64,000 bases of DNA from Strongylocentrotus purpuratus. Taxonomy: Eukaryota; Echinodermata; Echinoidea; Camarodonta; Strongylocentrotidae. Of this stretch, positions 34,101-45,840 are shown piece after piece. The DNA lies in the NCBI RefSeq assembly GCF_000002235.5, contig NW_022145594.1, positions 17,176,501-17,240,500 on the forward strand, in the 5' to 3' direction. The notes below the pieces were generated by a model. That model worked only from the letters and a program-made list of their open reading frames with translations. It ran no database searches and was not told where the DNA came from. Both the position numbers and the translations under genes were made by a program. The stretch's first letter is position 1. Each line of letters opens with the position of its first letter.

Positions 34101-35069
34101 GCTTGTATGCATCAAAAGTTTGTGCATACAGTACGCGTAGGCCTTCATAAACTCCCCACACATGAAAAGAACATCATAAAATGAAACTATGAAAGCATTG
34201 TGTTTTGGTTTCATCAAGATTTTGAATCACCCACGTACAGTACATGAATTATGAACCTTTCAGAAGCGGCGGTTAAAGGAGGAGAGGGGGGGGGGGGGGC
34301 AGGGGGTGCAATACTGATGAATGCTGATTTAAACCCCCCCCCCCCACCCCTGAGAGCAAATACGCCCCAAGATCCAAGAAATGAGCCCTTTTTTGTTTAA
34401 TTACTGTAGATCATAGAATAGACTTGTTCACTACTTTGTATATGCATACTGCTTGAAGAAAGGTTTCCCGGGCCTTGACAACTCAAAGGCTTGCCAGATG
34501 CTTGCCTGACATTGCAACAGCTAATGTACATGTACATGTACAGTGCATGCAAAGTAGATTCCTATAAAATAGATTAAAGAGATTCCATATACATGTAAGT
34601 GGATGACTCAAAGATTAACCAGAACATGCATCAAATGTGAATAGAAAATATATCTGAAAAGTAGCTTCCTCTTGTGCAAATTATAAAAACAAACACTTTT
34701 AGGAGCAACTGGATCATGTGAATAATTATCTATTAAAGACAGCATACAAATTTTAGATGAGTCTGCTGTAATACAATAGTATTTCATTTAAAAATCTGAA
34801 CTCTAAAAAAACAAACAGTTTGAACAGCCTATGAGGCAGGAAATGACAACTAGTTGCCGAGAACATATTGTTAAAAAAAACCTTAAATAATTGATGTGCA
34901 ACTGTGACCTTTACCAGTTCCCTCCTTTCAATTCATTCAGGAAGTTACCGTTATAATACTTTCCTTATAAAATTGAGGTTGTTTTTTTAGTGTCCCACTA
35001 CAGTGTATGTGAATTGTAAAACATAATGATTGGGCGTAAAGAGAAAATTCAGTAACAAATAACAATGGA

Positions 35070-35570
35070 TTAAAGGTAATGCAAAGTTTTGGGAAATTCT
35101 GAAAATTGAATTGATAGTAATTCTTTAAAATGTTGATATATTTGGATGCCCCTGTGGATGTATTACAAGCACTAGAAAATTTAGCCCCTAAAATACTTCT
35201 GCTTTTGAGAAATTGAATAATAAAAAATTTACTGGTGCTCCTGGTAAATTCCAAATATTTCAAATAGCGCCTAAGGCCATTCCATGATAGCTGTGACCAT
35301 GAAAATCTCAGAATAAGCTGTTCTGATATACATGTAATTTCCAAACGGGAATAGCAAATCGTTCGATCGTAGTAAAAAAACCCATTGTTTTGAAGATAAA
35401 GAAATTAGTCTTGAGAGCGCGCTATACAACATAAAGAGTTTATTATTTTACAATTTCATCACTTAAGACTCAATTTCAACCGCAACAACGATCATTGAAT
35501 ATTGTAAAATGATCGCATACAGTATACATGTATTGTACTTTTAAATATGTTCATTTGATCCAAATACCTT
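35070..35570 (+). mobile_element. Dispersed repeat, copy 1 (TTAAAGGTAAT end)
   Basis: It begins TTAAAGGTAATGCAAAGTTT and shares about 500 bp with the copy at 40060, including 'ggatgcccctgtggatgtat' and 'ccaaacgggaatagc'. Its right terminus is degraded compared with copy 2. Confidence 0.8.
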
Positions 35571-36565
35571 ATAGTAATAAGGATGAATTTTTGTTATGAG
35601 GTGCTTTTACTGCGTACACTAGTCACAGGTGTGATACTGATACTGATACAACCATGGAACAATGGCGCTCAGGGTTAAACATACAATCCATCATTTTATA
35701 GTGTATGCTTCCTTTTTTTTTTCCTAATGGACAATGTACAAAGAATATTAAAGCGATGTCACATGAAAACGATTACTCTTTATTAAAAGATTTAAATGTG
35801 GTGTGTCCCTTTTGCAGGCTGAAAATATAAGCTTGTGTGAAACCTATGGTAAACAAGAGATAATGCAAATTAAAAACTCCCCTGAAAAGATTGGAACTGG
35901 TAATCAATGGAAGTGACTGTTGGCAAGATTGAGTCCATTCCGAAACCTCAAAATACCTAATTTATGTGAAATACACTGTATTACCACTTTCCCTTTAACT
36001 TCTAGACCCTTTCACAATGCAATCATGACTACATACTCAACTTTATCTTTAACCAAGTGTACAGTATTTGTACATGGATCTGTATGTTCTCTTTAGCACC
36101 CTGTATAATATGTCATTTGTTTTCCTTGCCTGAACGTTTTCCTCATTGTCTTTGAATTCTATGATAATGCGCTCTTGTAATACTACACTGAGCATGGCAC
36201 TTGGGACAGATTATTTCCCTGGCACAATTTGAAGATTTCCTGTGCTGGGAATCCATTACAAAGTCAAATGCATATATGTTTTGCATTTCCGAGGATTTTA
36301 CACCAAAATCGAATATATGCATAAATAACTGGTAGACAAAAGAAGTTGAATTGAATTGGATTGAATTGAACGTTTGATTATCATTTTGCTTTATTATGGG
36401 GAGGATTTACATGTACATGCACACTATAAAAATATACAGTTACATTGTACATGTAGTCATGTACATAATTGTTGTACCGTGTATGTGACTAGTATGATCA
36501 AATTATATACTGTAAAGCCTCAGTCACATCTTTGTGTATTTGGCTTGCATATTGCTGTGTATTAA

Positions 36566-36712
36566 TGGCAAGCCGTTTTAACATTTATTCCTATTGCGTG
36601 ATATCAAGAATTACCTTTGCTTTAAATACAACAAAAAAATAATTTCTTGATATCAAGAATATCTTTCTTGATATCAAGAAATAGGAATAAATTATGTTAA
36701 AGCAGCTTGCCA
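36566..36712. mobile_element. MITE with TGGCAAGC ends and TAA duplication
   Basis: TGGCAAGCCGTTTTAACATT at the left is matched, inverted, by the right end. TAA flanks both sides (36563-36565 and 36713-36715), as for PIF/Harbinger elements (TWA targets). The interior carries three copies of the dyad TTGATATCAAGAA or a near form. Confidence 0.8.
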
Positions 36713-37056
36713 TAAATATTGCCATAAGGTACTGTACTGTACATGCTCAGGTTGAAATTCACACTGTGTATACATGTACGATGTATACATTACATTGTAA
36801 TCATTTACAGGTGTATTTTTGTTTTTTTTCATTCCACTTTTGCTTCCACTGTTTCCTGATTCTTTCCTTATGATTCATTTGTTGTGAAGAAACATTAAAA
36901 ACATGGTGACAGTATTACTACAGGTATAGGAAGATGATTCAATTACATCTTTGGGCTAGTGTAGGTCAAGATCATAGTCGTCAGTTGATATTTGATTATA
37001 GGCTTTTTGTTCTCATTGTGATAATAATCAGTACGGTACACACATACATGTGTACA

Positions 37057-37235
37057 GGCCCGAATTCACAAAGGAGGTTTGTCGACAAACCTTGGTTTTC
37101 GTACGTCATATGACGCGTTTTACGCGTTTTTTACAAACCTCGTTTGTAAAGAACAAAAGGAGGTTTGGCGAAACAAAAGAAGGTTTGAGCTCAAACCTTG
37201 GTCTGAGCTCAAACCTTGCTTTGTGAATTCGGGCC
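37057..37235. mobile_element. MITE with GGCCCGAATTCACAAAG ends
   Basis: GGCCCGAATTCACAAAG is present at both ends in inverted orientation, with repeated AGGTTTG/CAAACCT words inside. ACA borders both sides and may be a 3-bp duplication. It belongs to the same family as 12756-12975. Confidence 0.85.
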
Positions 37236-37382
37236 ACAATTTACATGTGCATGTTCAGATGTAATCTTGAAGTTTTAGTGCAAGATTATTATGAATATAC
37301 TCATCATAACCAAGATTTTTGACAACCATTAATCAAATATCTCTTCTTAACAACCTCATCTCCATGTTGTTTCTCCTTGCAG

Positions 37383-37544
37383 TATATGTTCACAGATGTG
37401 GTCAACTCCCTGGTCACTACGACACAAAACTTTGGAAGTACCTTCAGTACCTTCACCGTCCCCTTCAAGCCAACGTCCATCTTCACTCATGCCGTCAACC
37501 CCGACATCGTCCTCGGAATGGATGAGAACGATGATTCCAGAAGG
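37383..37544 (+). CDS. SORL1: SORL1 exon 3 (VPS10)
   Basis: The 54 codons begin YMFTDVVNSLV and end MDENDDSRR|GTAAGC. With exon 2 the join reads IQR-YMFTD, aligning with the vertebrate SORL1 NKRYIFAD region without a gap. The exon contains VNPDIVLGMDENDD, matching the loop-strand stretch before an Asp-box. Phase is 0 at both sides. Confidence 0.9.
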
Positions 37545-39741
37545 GTAAGCACTATTAGCTGACTCGATCAAAATACATAAACTGGGGGGGGGGGGGGGTG
37601 TTTTAATACAAAGACTAAAGATCAACTTCAAGGACTTCTGTTAACTATGGAAGGCCATTCATGCCACTGTTAGCTCTTTAACATTTTATACTTGCATTGG
37701 TCTCTAAAGAGACGTATAAATCGTGGTCACAAATCTACAGTGTTTACATTTTTTGATAGTTCATTATTGAAGGACAAATATTATCTAAAGATCATAATTG
37801 AGAGACCAATAGTGAGAGCAACCAGTGGCATGAATGGCCTGTCATAGTTAAGTCCAACTTAAACTTGATCTTAGTCTTTGTGAAACACCCCCCTGCTGTT
37901 ATAACCCTTTCAGGATAAGATGTATTTTAAGGGCTAAATTGATCACTTGTTGTTCTTCAAATTGGCAACTATCATATTTTTCTTTTATGGCTAAATTGTT
38001 ATGAGAAAGTTTAGTGTCTTTAAAAATGATATGAAACAAAAAATTAAAAAATGAAAAATACAATTAAATTTTGATTGAAAATAGCGGTCTTAAAACCCCT
38101 GAACTTGCAGAGTTCCAATGTTCAATGGTTTTGATGTAATACAGGATATAAAACGTATTGCTCATACGAAAGTCCATTAACTATAAGTTGTAGGATGTGG
38201 TTTTAAACTTTTAAGTATCTTTAATACTGTACTTTGTAGCTAGGGACTGTGGAGACAAACAAGTGGTTTTACCTGCAACATCATTTCCACTACCTTTTTC
38301 ATACATGTATAAAAAGTTCTTCAGGAAACTGATTTGAGAGCAATCATTATTATTATCAGTCACATGAGATTGTGGCAGAGCTCGTTTTTTCTGGATATCA
38401 GTCAAGTCATAGTTGTTTTCATATTAGGTGGCAGGCTGCAATATCAAGGAAAATATAATAATATTCCGCTTTTATATATCGCCCAATACATTGATACAAC
38501 GAAGTGCCTACATGTACAGATATACACTGTATGTACCCTGGAGTGATATATGTTCATTTGTATGTGCCGTCATAAACATAATCTTAAACAACATACAGAG
38601 CCTGTCCCTGCATGGCACCGTGTGTGTTTACCAACATTTAAACTTTTACAGTAGGGCCATTTACACTTGCAACCAAACGCGCCAAACCGGGGCCTGACCA
38701 TGATCTTTCAGTGATGAAGTACATGTACGCCAAACCGCCAAAAATGCCAAGCCAGAAACATTCCAAGCCGGAGTGTGATTTTTTTCTTAATGTCCGCGTG
38801 ATGTTTGGTATTATGTAAACGGTAGCAGCTGAAACATCGCGATGTTTTGCATGTGACCTTCAGCATTTCTCGATTGCATCCAATTTAATGGCAGGGCCTG
38901 GGTCAAAGGTCGGGAAGACCGCACATTCGCATTACCAACCAAAACACGCCATAACATCACTGAGCATTTCAGTCCGTGATGTTTCAGCGAAAGTGTAAGC
39001 GGCAGCGCAAAACATCGCGATCTTTTGAATGCACCTACATGTACATGTACATGTACTCCTCATCTACAATTAATGGCTTAAATTTATAAACCCGATGATT
39101 GATGTTTGTGGCTTGCTTTGTTATCTTTTCTCTCCTCAAATTAATTACCCTCGACAAAAGGGAGGAGAATTGGACTTTGAGTCCACTCACAGGAGATGAT
39201 GGTCTTCAAAAGTTATGACACATGATAGCGCAGTACATGAACCTTTTTGAATTGTTTGATATGATATGGCTTAATTATCATATAAGGGGAAGTAGAGGAA
39301 ATATAAACTTACAGTTGGACAATTCCCATAGTAATTTACTTCTATATATGTTTTTAGATGGGGGGAGGAGGAGGAGGGGCAGGAGTGGGCCTGGGGGGGG
39401 GGGGGGGGCGTAACTTGATATGACCATATACCATGTACATGTTTCGTTCTAATATTATCATCATTACGTTTTGCATTATTTTTATCCTAATGAATTTGTT
39501 AATAAAATTCACACATTGTTTCTCAGTCTGAGGTCTATGGTACTTTGCATGTCCGTGTAGGCGAAGATATGTGTGAATGGGATGATAAAATGCATTGTAT
39601 AAATTCCCACACAGTTTATAAATGAACCTGAAAATAAAGAAATTGAGGAATTAAGTATATCGATGCTTTCATTTTTTCCATCAAAATCTGAGTCATTATA
39701 TTTCATTGATTTTTTTCTTTATTTTTCTCCCTCCCTTGCAG
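37545..39741 (+). other. SORL1 intron 3
   Basis: It carries a CTG-flanked MITE (37584-37893), two segments near 38830 and 39010 that share the palindromic core AACATCGCGAT, an ACATGT array near 39036-39056, and a GGAGG/G-run tract (39360-39411) able to form G-quadruplexes. The rest is plain AT-rich DNA. Confidence 0.8.
37584..37893. mobile_element. MITE, GGGGTGTTTCACAAAG family, copy a
   Basis: The left end is an expanded G run followed by GTGTTTTAATACAAAGACTA. The right end reads GATCTTAGTCTTTGTGAAAC then a C run. CTG adjoins both ends. Homologous copies lie at 53956, 61425 and 62294. Confidence 0.85.
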
Positions 39742-39809
39742 CTTTATGTTTCGATGAACTTTGGAGGTACTTGGACTCTTATGGAGCAAGATGTGAAGAG
39801 CTTCAACTG
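39742..39809 (+). CDS. SORL1: SORL1 exon 4 (VPS10 Asp-box)
   Basis: LYVSMNFGGTWTLMEQDVKS contains an Asp-box-like SxxFGGTW (Met-Asn in place of the usual Asp). It ends with the first two bases of Trp before GTAAGG, and exon 5 supplies the third base. This matches the short vertebrate exon encoding LWKSDDFGQTW. Confidence 0.9.
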
Positions 39810-40059
39810 GTAAGGTCAAAGGGCATTTAAAAATGATCAACAGACACTTTGTTTGAACAGTATTACTGTACTGTCAATCTGGGGTAAAATCCAATATCCA
39901 AATGTGTGATGATGCTATTAATCTATTGCTTTGCTCTATTAAGCATAGATAAAACTGCCTATAAAATGTACTTACAATTACCGGTATTACTCTTTATTAA
40001 CGTAATTAAAGATTTTCGTAATAAAATGTAGGCTTGTGAAACCAGAATTATTTTGCATC

Positions 40060-40575
40060 TTAAAGGTAATACAAAGTTTTGGGAAATTTTGAAAATTTGG
40101 TGTATAGTGAATCTTTACAATTTTGATATATTTGGATGCCCCTGTGGATGTATTATGGGCTCTAAGAAAATTAATCCCTAAAACACTTCTGTTTTCGAAA
40201 AAAATTGAATATAAAAATTTACCGGTGCTCCTGGTAAATTTTGGTAAATTTCGAATAGCGCCTACGTCCGTACAATGGTAGCTGCGACCATGAAAATCTC
40301 AGAATATGTAGTTGTGATGTACATGTATAATTTCCAAACGGGAATAGCTAAACGGTCGAATTTAGTCAAAAAACATTGTTTCATAGCTAAATTGATATCT
40401 TGACCTTGAGAGGGAGCTATACAACTTAAAGAGTTTATTATTTATAATTTCATAACTTTGGACTCGATTTCAACCGGGACAACGATCAATGAATATCGTA
40501 GGAACGCATATGCTTTCAATATGTTAATTTGAACCAAATTCATGACCCCATACCAAAACTTTGTAATACCTTTAA
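40060..40575 (+). mobile_element. Dispersed repeat, copy 2, with TTAA-type inverted ends
   Basis: The left end TTAAAGGTAATACAAAGTTT is matched at the right by AAACTTTGTAATACCTTTAA. TTAA or TA within the ends could be the target site, as in piggyBac-type or mariner-type MITEs. The body is homologous to 35070-35570. Confidence 0.8.
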
Positions 40576-41354
40576 TCTTTCATGAATTGTAAATAAACAA
40601 AAGCAAATTTCAAGGCAGAGGAACTTTCATGAGTCACAAAAATTGAGTGTTGTATGACTAATAGTTTTACCTGTTCATGTACTTGTGATGCAATTATTCA
40701 CTGTCATTTAGTTTTCGTGAGTCTTAATTACCTACAAAATTTGAGAATATTTCATGCCCACAAAATTATCAAGTTTTATAGACAGTACATTGTCAATAGT
40801 GTGGTACAAATTATATAAAGTATGTGATATAATTTTTTAACATCATTAATCATGCATTAAATCATCCAGTTATTTTGACAGTGTTTGCATTTTATTTGCC
40901 TGAGCATGCATTGCAATGTTCAATGAAAGCAAATGTTGTCATGAAATTTTATTAAATAGTGTTTTCTTTTTTCCCCCTTTTTTTAGGAGGGGGGGGGGGG
41001 GATTATATCACTTAAATTGCTCTTTGCTCCCATAATTGTTCTTTTTACGGATGTTGATAATGAGTACAATAAACTCGCTGTACTGATGTTTGCATGGATG
41101 GTTTGGATAGGTTCTTGCTTGAGACTACATTTATAACTTTGTGCGTGGTACCACATGGTACCACATTGTACCCGCTATATTCTTTTCCCAGGTTTTTAGC
41201 TGAGGGGTAGAACTGATTTTATCTGTGTACATAAAGGGAGGCTTATGGTCACCTTTATTCTTGAATTTGGCAATCTTGTTCCCTGTACCTTGTCCTTATA
41301 ATAAAAAGTCATGTATCTGAAATCAAACTATATAAACACAAATTTGATATTGCC

Positions 41355-41665
41355 TTTTTATGTAGGAAAACAGATTTTTTAGCACCTCTCAACATGTTGC
41401 CAATTTACAGATTTTAAAGATTATTTTCCTTTATTGAATTACTAAAATAAAATGCAGGTTAATGCAACATAAATCCACAGTCAGTCTGGACCTTTATATT
41501 GCCACTTTAAGTACATGTAGGAATAACACATTTTTAAAACCTCTCAACATGTTACCAATTTACAGATTTTAAAGATTATTTTCATTCATTGAATTCCCAG
41601 AAATAAATGTGGGTTATGCTGCTAATGCAACATAAATCCAAACAGTCAGTGTGGAAAGTTGGAAG
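41355..41665 (+). repeat. Tandem duplication, unit about 160-170 bp
   Basis: Two diverged copies share 'cctctcaacatgtt', 'ccaatttacagattttaaag' and 'aatgcaacataaatcca'. Confidence 0.85.
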
Positions 41666-41792
41666 GTTTTTTTTTTTTTTTGTGTATTCAGAGTGGCAAA
41701 ATGTGGGCAATAGCTGTGAAAGTGTTTATAGAGTGATGTAGGCTTTAAAATAATTGCAATTTTTTTTCAATTTCACTTTCTCCTTGTTCCAG

Positions 41793-41976
41793 GGGTGTTG
41801 AGCCATGGGATAGGACTGATACCATCTACGTGGAGAGGCTGGAAACTGACGGTACGAGCTCGGTCAGCAAGTCAGATGATTTCTTGACCCTCAACAGGCA
41901 GGTGATCATCTCGGGCATCAAAGACTTTGAAGTCAGGGATGACTATCTTTTCGCTACCCAGGTCAAGAGTGGAGTG
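41793..41976 (+). CDS. SORL1: SORL1 exon 5 (VPS10)
   Basis: It completes the Trp codon and continues GVEPWDRTDTIYVERLE, then SKSDDFLTLNRQVIISGIKD and FEVRDDYLFATQVKSGV|GTAAGT. VRDDYLFATQV corresponds to LRDKYMFATKV of vertebrate SORL1. It ends in phase 0. Confidence 0.92.
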
Positions 41977-42039
41977 GTAAGTACAGTGCATGTTATTCCC
42001 TGCATTGGGACTATATCTTTGATTGTGACGTTTATGGCT

Positions 42040-42330
42040 ACAGCCATTGAGACCGATCATCTGACAACTCTTTTTTGTCAGGGTTCACAAGACCGACAGC
42101 CCACTGGACCAACAACCCTTTAGACCGACAATGTCAGTCCTGTAGGCCTACTAGCCACGTTTCAGAGGTTTCACTTGGTCTAGTGGCCTATCTGTCTTTT
42201 GGGCGGTTGTTGTGGGCGGTGTTTCTGGCTACAGCCAACGAGACCGATCATCTGACAACTCTTTTCAGGGTACATAGAACTGACAGCCCACTAGACCGAC
42301 AGCCCTTTAGACCGATAATGCCGGTCTTGT
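42040..42330 (+). repeat. Direct duplication of a segment of about 100 bp
   Basis: Both copies share 'gagaccgatcatctgacaac', 'gacagcccact' and 'ccctttagaccga', at about 42040-42145 and 42232-42330. Confidence 0.85.
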
Positions 42331-43689
42331 GGGGCCTTGTAACAACTTTTTTTGAGGATTCACTAGACTGACAAAGTGACATCCCACAAGGCACCCATTT
42401 TGCTATTTTCCCCTTATGTATTTTGGGGTTTCATAAGTCTCTTGGGCTGGTGGTCTCATGGGCCGGCGGTCACATAGACCTTCTGGAGCTTTCCTCTTTT
42501 CTGTATTTTTCTTATGTTTTTCTTTGTTTTGTTGTTCTTGTGGACTGTTGGTATACCGTGTTTTGTGAATGATTAATCAATGTCGGTCTCATGGGCTGTC
42601 GGTCTACTGGAATAACCCTAGTACTTATTTGGTGCTAATTGGCCATAAGTAATCGATCATAACTCACTAAGATCTTCATAACAATTGCAACAAACAATCT
42701 CAAAAGTGGTAGGAGTTTTTGAGTTTGAGATTGATTTAATAGAGGACTTGCTATCAATCCGGTTCAATTGCTACTCTTTCTGTGACAGGGATCGGGGATG
42801 TTTATATCGGCTGTCAAAAAAGTTTCGTGACTACATGTAGGTTATTGTGTCGTCACAACTGTGTCAACACAATCTCTTTGCTGATCAAATGTATCATCCA
42901 ATCCTTTATTATTATGCTGATTATATCATTAAAAAATCAAAGCTTAAACTTACCGCTGTGGGGCATGTTATCAGTTGATCTTATGTATATTAACAGTGAA
43001 ATTTTGAAACCACCAATACATGTACATGTTCACTGTACATCAATAAAATATTGTATTATTTTTCAAACAAAGTTTATTTAATGAAAGCCTGCAATATGTA
43101 CATGTTACCCTACATCTAAAAACATTTAACAGATGAAACCAACATCAAACAACAATAACAACACAAAAACAAAAGTTGGGATGTTTACAGCCTGTACATG
43201 TATGAATGCAAATAAATTGCATATTTTCCAACATGCTACAGTACATCATTTATGAAAGTGAAACAGGAAGAGAATCCAAAAAGTATGAAGTCATTATAAA
43301 ACATTCTTGAATACATTGTACGTATCATATTTCATAAACTGCGCATGCATACAAATGGTGTGCAAAGTATACAAAGTGCTATTGCTAAACAGAAACTTGG
43401 AATGATGTGATTAATATTTTATAGCTTGGATGTCAACAAGGATGATTTATTGAAGTGCTTGGTTAAAGGGTGTGTTTAGTTTCTATACCGTAGATAAATG
43501 TAGAAACTACACAGTTTATTACAAGTGGATTCAATTACTAAACCCATTGTGCTCATTATACTTGCACTAGTCTTTTTATAAAGGGAACCATTAGTTCTGT
43601 TAATGATGGGGAATACACAGATCCCCTCAAACCAATTTCAATACTTCATTTTGTTTAGACTAAAATGGTATACCTTTGCTTCCGTAGAT

Positions 43690-44330
43690 TATTTAATTGG
43701 TGATTGAAAGAGAGTGCAAGGGGAGAGAAGAGAGGTGAAGGAGAAAGGAAAAGAAAAATGAACTTGTAGGAGGTTACAAACAGTGGTATCAAAGATGGAT
43801 AGATTTATAGAGGGAAGAAGAAGGAAGAAAGAAGGAAAGAAAGAAAGAAAGACAGAAAAAAAAGACAGAATGAAAGAAAGAAAAACAGAAAGAAGGAGGT
43901 ATATTGACAGAAACAGAAACAAGAAAAGATGAAGAGAAAGAGAAAAAGAAAAAATCAACATGTACATGTAGAAGGTTAAACTTAAAAAGAGTGGTATCGA
44001 AGATGGATAGATTTATAGAGGGAAGAAGAAGGGAGAAAGAAGGAGAGAAAGAAAGAAAGACAGAAAAAAGGACAGAAAGAAAGACAGAGGTATATTGACA
44101 GAAACAGAAGAAGGAAAAGATGAAGAGAAAAAGAAAGCATGAACATGTACAGTGTAGGAGGTTAAATACGGTGGTATAAAAGATGAAAATATTTATAAGG
44201 GGAAGAAAGAAGGAGAGAAAGAAAGAAGACAGAAAGAAAAAAAGAGGTATATTGGCAGAAACAGAACAAGGAGAGATGAAGAGAAAAAGACAAAAACAAA
44301 AACAAAATAAATACAAAAATATCTCAAGTA
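43690..44330 (+). repeat. Purine-rich tandem repeats, unit about 190-200 bp
   Basis: Three copies of 'gtggtat(c)aaagatg(g)ataga' plus a GA/AAGA tract plus 'aggtatattg(a)cagaaacaga' start near 43783, 43991 and 44170. The long Ser/Phe/Leu-rich frame on the other strand across this region is compositional. Confidence 0.85.
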
Positions 44331-44936
44331 CTATTAAGGTAGCCTGAGGCAAAGGAAAGGAAACATTTTTGGCTGCAATTACCAAATCCTGGAAAGACTT
44401 CCTATATTTCCTGAGATGAAACTGCACCCGCCAAATATGTGCTTGAATACTGCCCATTACAATGATCATTAATATGTACATGTCTGTACATAGCAATTTT
44501 ATGTCCACATTTGTGACCATTATTTTGCAGCGTCTCGTGCACATGCGCATACATACACATGTACATAAAATGGCGAACAATATAGTTTCGTCATGCCCAT
44601 TTATAGGACTATTTATGTTAGCGCGGTCTGCCATGCAACCTACAGGTACCTTGATACCAAATCTAGTCAGTCGTGCCTGGTCGTTGACAATGTAATGATG
44701 ATTTTGCAATATCATTTTGTAAAGAAATTTCCCCAACTGTTCACGGTTGGGTGGTCGTGCTCTAGAAAACGTACTACCAGTCGTCAACAGGCCTCGTGTG
44801 CTTGTGTGTTTTGTCGATGACGCCATGCACCCGCTCCATCGCACTGCAATCAACAGATGAACTGTGATATTGATTTCTCTCTGCCCTGCACCATTTTTAA
44901 GGCGCAACCATCAAGCTTTATTTATCTAGTCACAGT

Positions 44937-45430
44937 TGTTCACTCTCCAAGGTTATATTAGTACATGAACGGCCTATATATACAATGTACATGTACATGT
45001 ACATGTTTATGTTTATGTACACTACAGATATGAAACCCTGAAGTTATTATGTTTTATATTCTTTTTGTACTGAAGATGAGACTAGCAAACAAAATATACA
45101 CTCTACTTTGGCCCATTTAAAAGCTTTGTTATGGGCAACAGTTAATATTTTTTTGTTATCTTTTTTCATGAAATGATTGTGACAATATGTTCACTCTCCA
45201 AGGTTATATTAATATATGTAGGGCCTACAGTATAAACATGTATATTCATGTTTATGTACATTACAGATATGAAACCCTGAAATTATTATTTTTATATTCT
45301 TTTGTACTGAAGATAAGACTAGCAAACAAAATATACACTGTACTTTGGCCCATTTAAAAGCTTTGTTATGTTACTTATTGGCAACAGTTTATATTTTTTT
45401 CCTTATCTCTTTTCATAAAATGATTGTGAC
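44937..45430 (+). repeat. Tandem duplication, unit about 251 bp
   Basis: 'ttcactctccaaggttatat' occurs at about 44938 and 45189, followed in both by 'acagatatgaaaccctgaa', 'gcaaacaaaatatacact' and 'ggcccatttaaaagctttgt'. The copies differ in their ACATGT content. Confidence 0.9.
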
Positions 45431-45609
45431 AATATGATTTATCCTTGACTGATAAAGTTTATATCTTCTTGCAACTGTATTGATCAATCTAAAGAGCTAC
45501 CGTATATGTGTACATCAATAAAATTCTGAGAAGATTAAAACTTTATCTAGAGAGAGAGAGGGAGGTACATAAGGCAAAAATGTCACAATCATTTCATGAA
45601 AGTTTTCAT

Positions 45610-45840
45610 TACAGTGGTCCGGTTACATGGACTAGGTTGTGAATTACGCTGTAGTATGTCAGTTGAATTATTTAAGAAGCATCTCAAAACACCCCTATTT
45701 ACATTATACTTAACTGCATTACATTTTCTATCATATTTTCGTTGAGTTTTTAAACATTGTTTCATTTGTTTTGTAAAGTGCTTTGATCAGTTCTAAATTG
45801 GATTATAGCGCTATAAAAGAAATATTTTATTATTATTATC
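45610..45840 (+). mobile_element. LINE 3-prime end with (ATT)n tail
   Basis: An open remnant reads SVELFKKHLKTPLFTLYLTA, the typical last residues of many LINE ORFs. It is followed by 'tgtaaagtgctttgat...ttatagcgctataaaag' and an ATT-rich tail. The 5-prime part is missing. Confidence 0.65.

Larger units (their letters stand above)
13669..37382 (+). other. SORL1 intron 2, 23.7 kb, dominated by nested transposons
   Basis: The GTAAGT donor pairs with the TTCTCCTTGCAG acceptor. About 18.1 kb of it is one nested mobile-element complex (14702-32784). The rest holds a hairpin element (14147-14353), a dispersed repeat (35070-35570), two MITEs (36566-36712, 37057-37235), G/C runs near 34287-34300 and 34336-34346, and otherwise plain AT-rich DNA with many ACATGT motifs. 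Confidence 0.85.
39810..41792 (+). other. SORL1 intron 4
   Basis: It contains the dispersed repeat at 40060-40575, a G run at 40988-41001 and a tandem duplication at 41355-41665. No coding sequence was seen. Confidence 0.8.

Noticed and set aside
43789..44907. 372-codon open frame on the - strand, the longest in the window
   Set aside because: More than half is Ser/Phe/Leu-rich translation of GA-rich tandem repeats, and the remainder matches no family I know and shows no exon structure.
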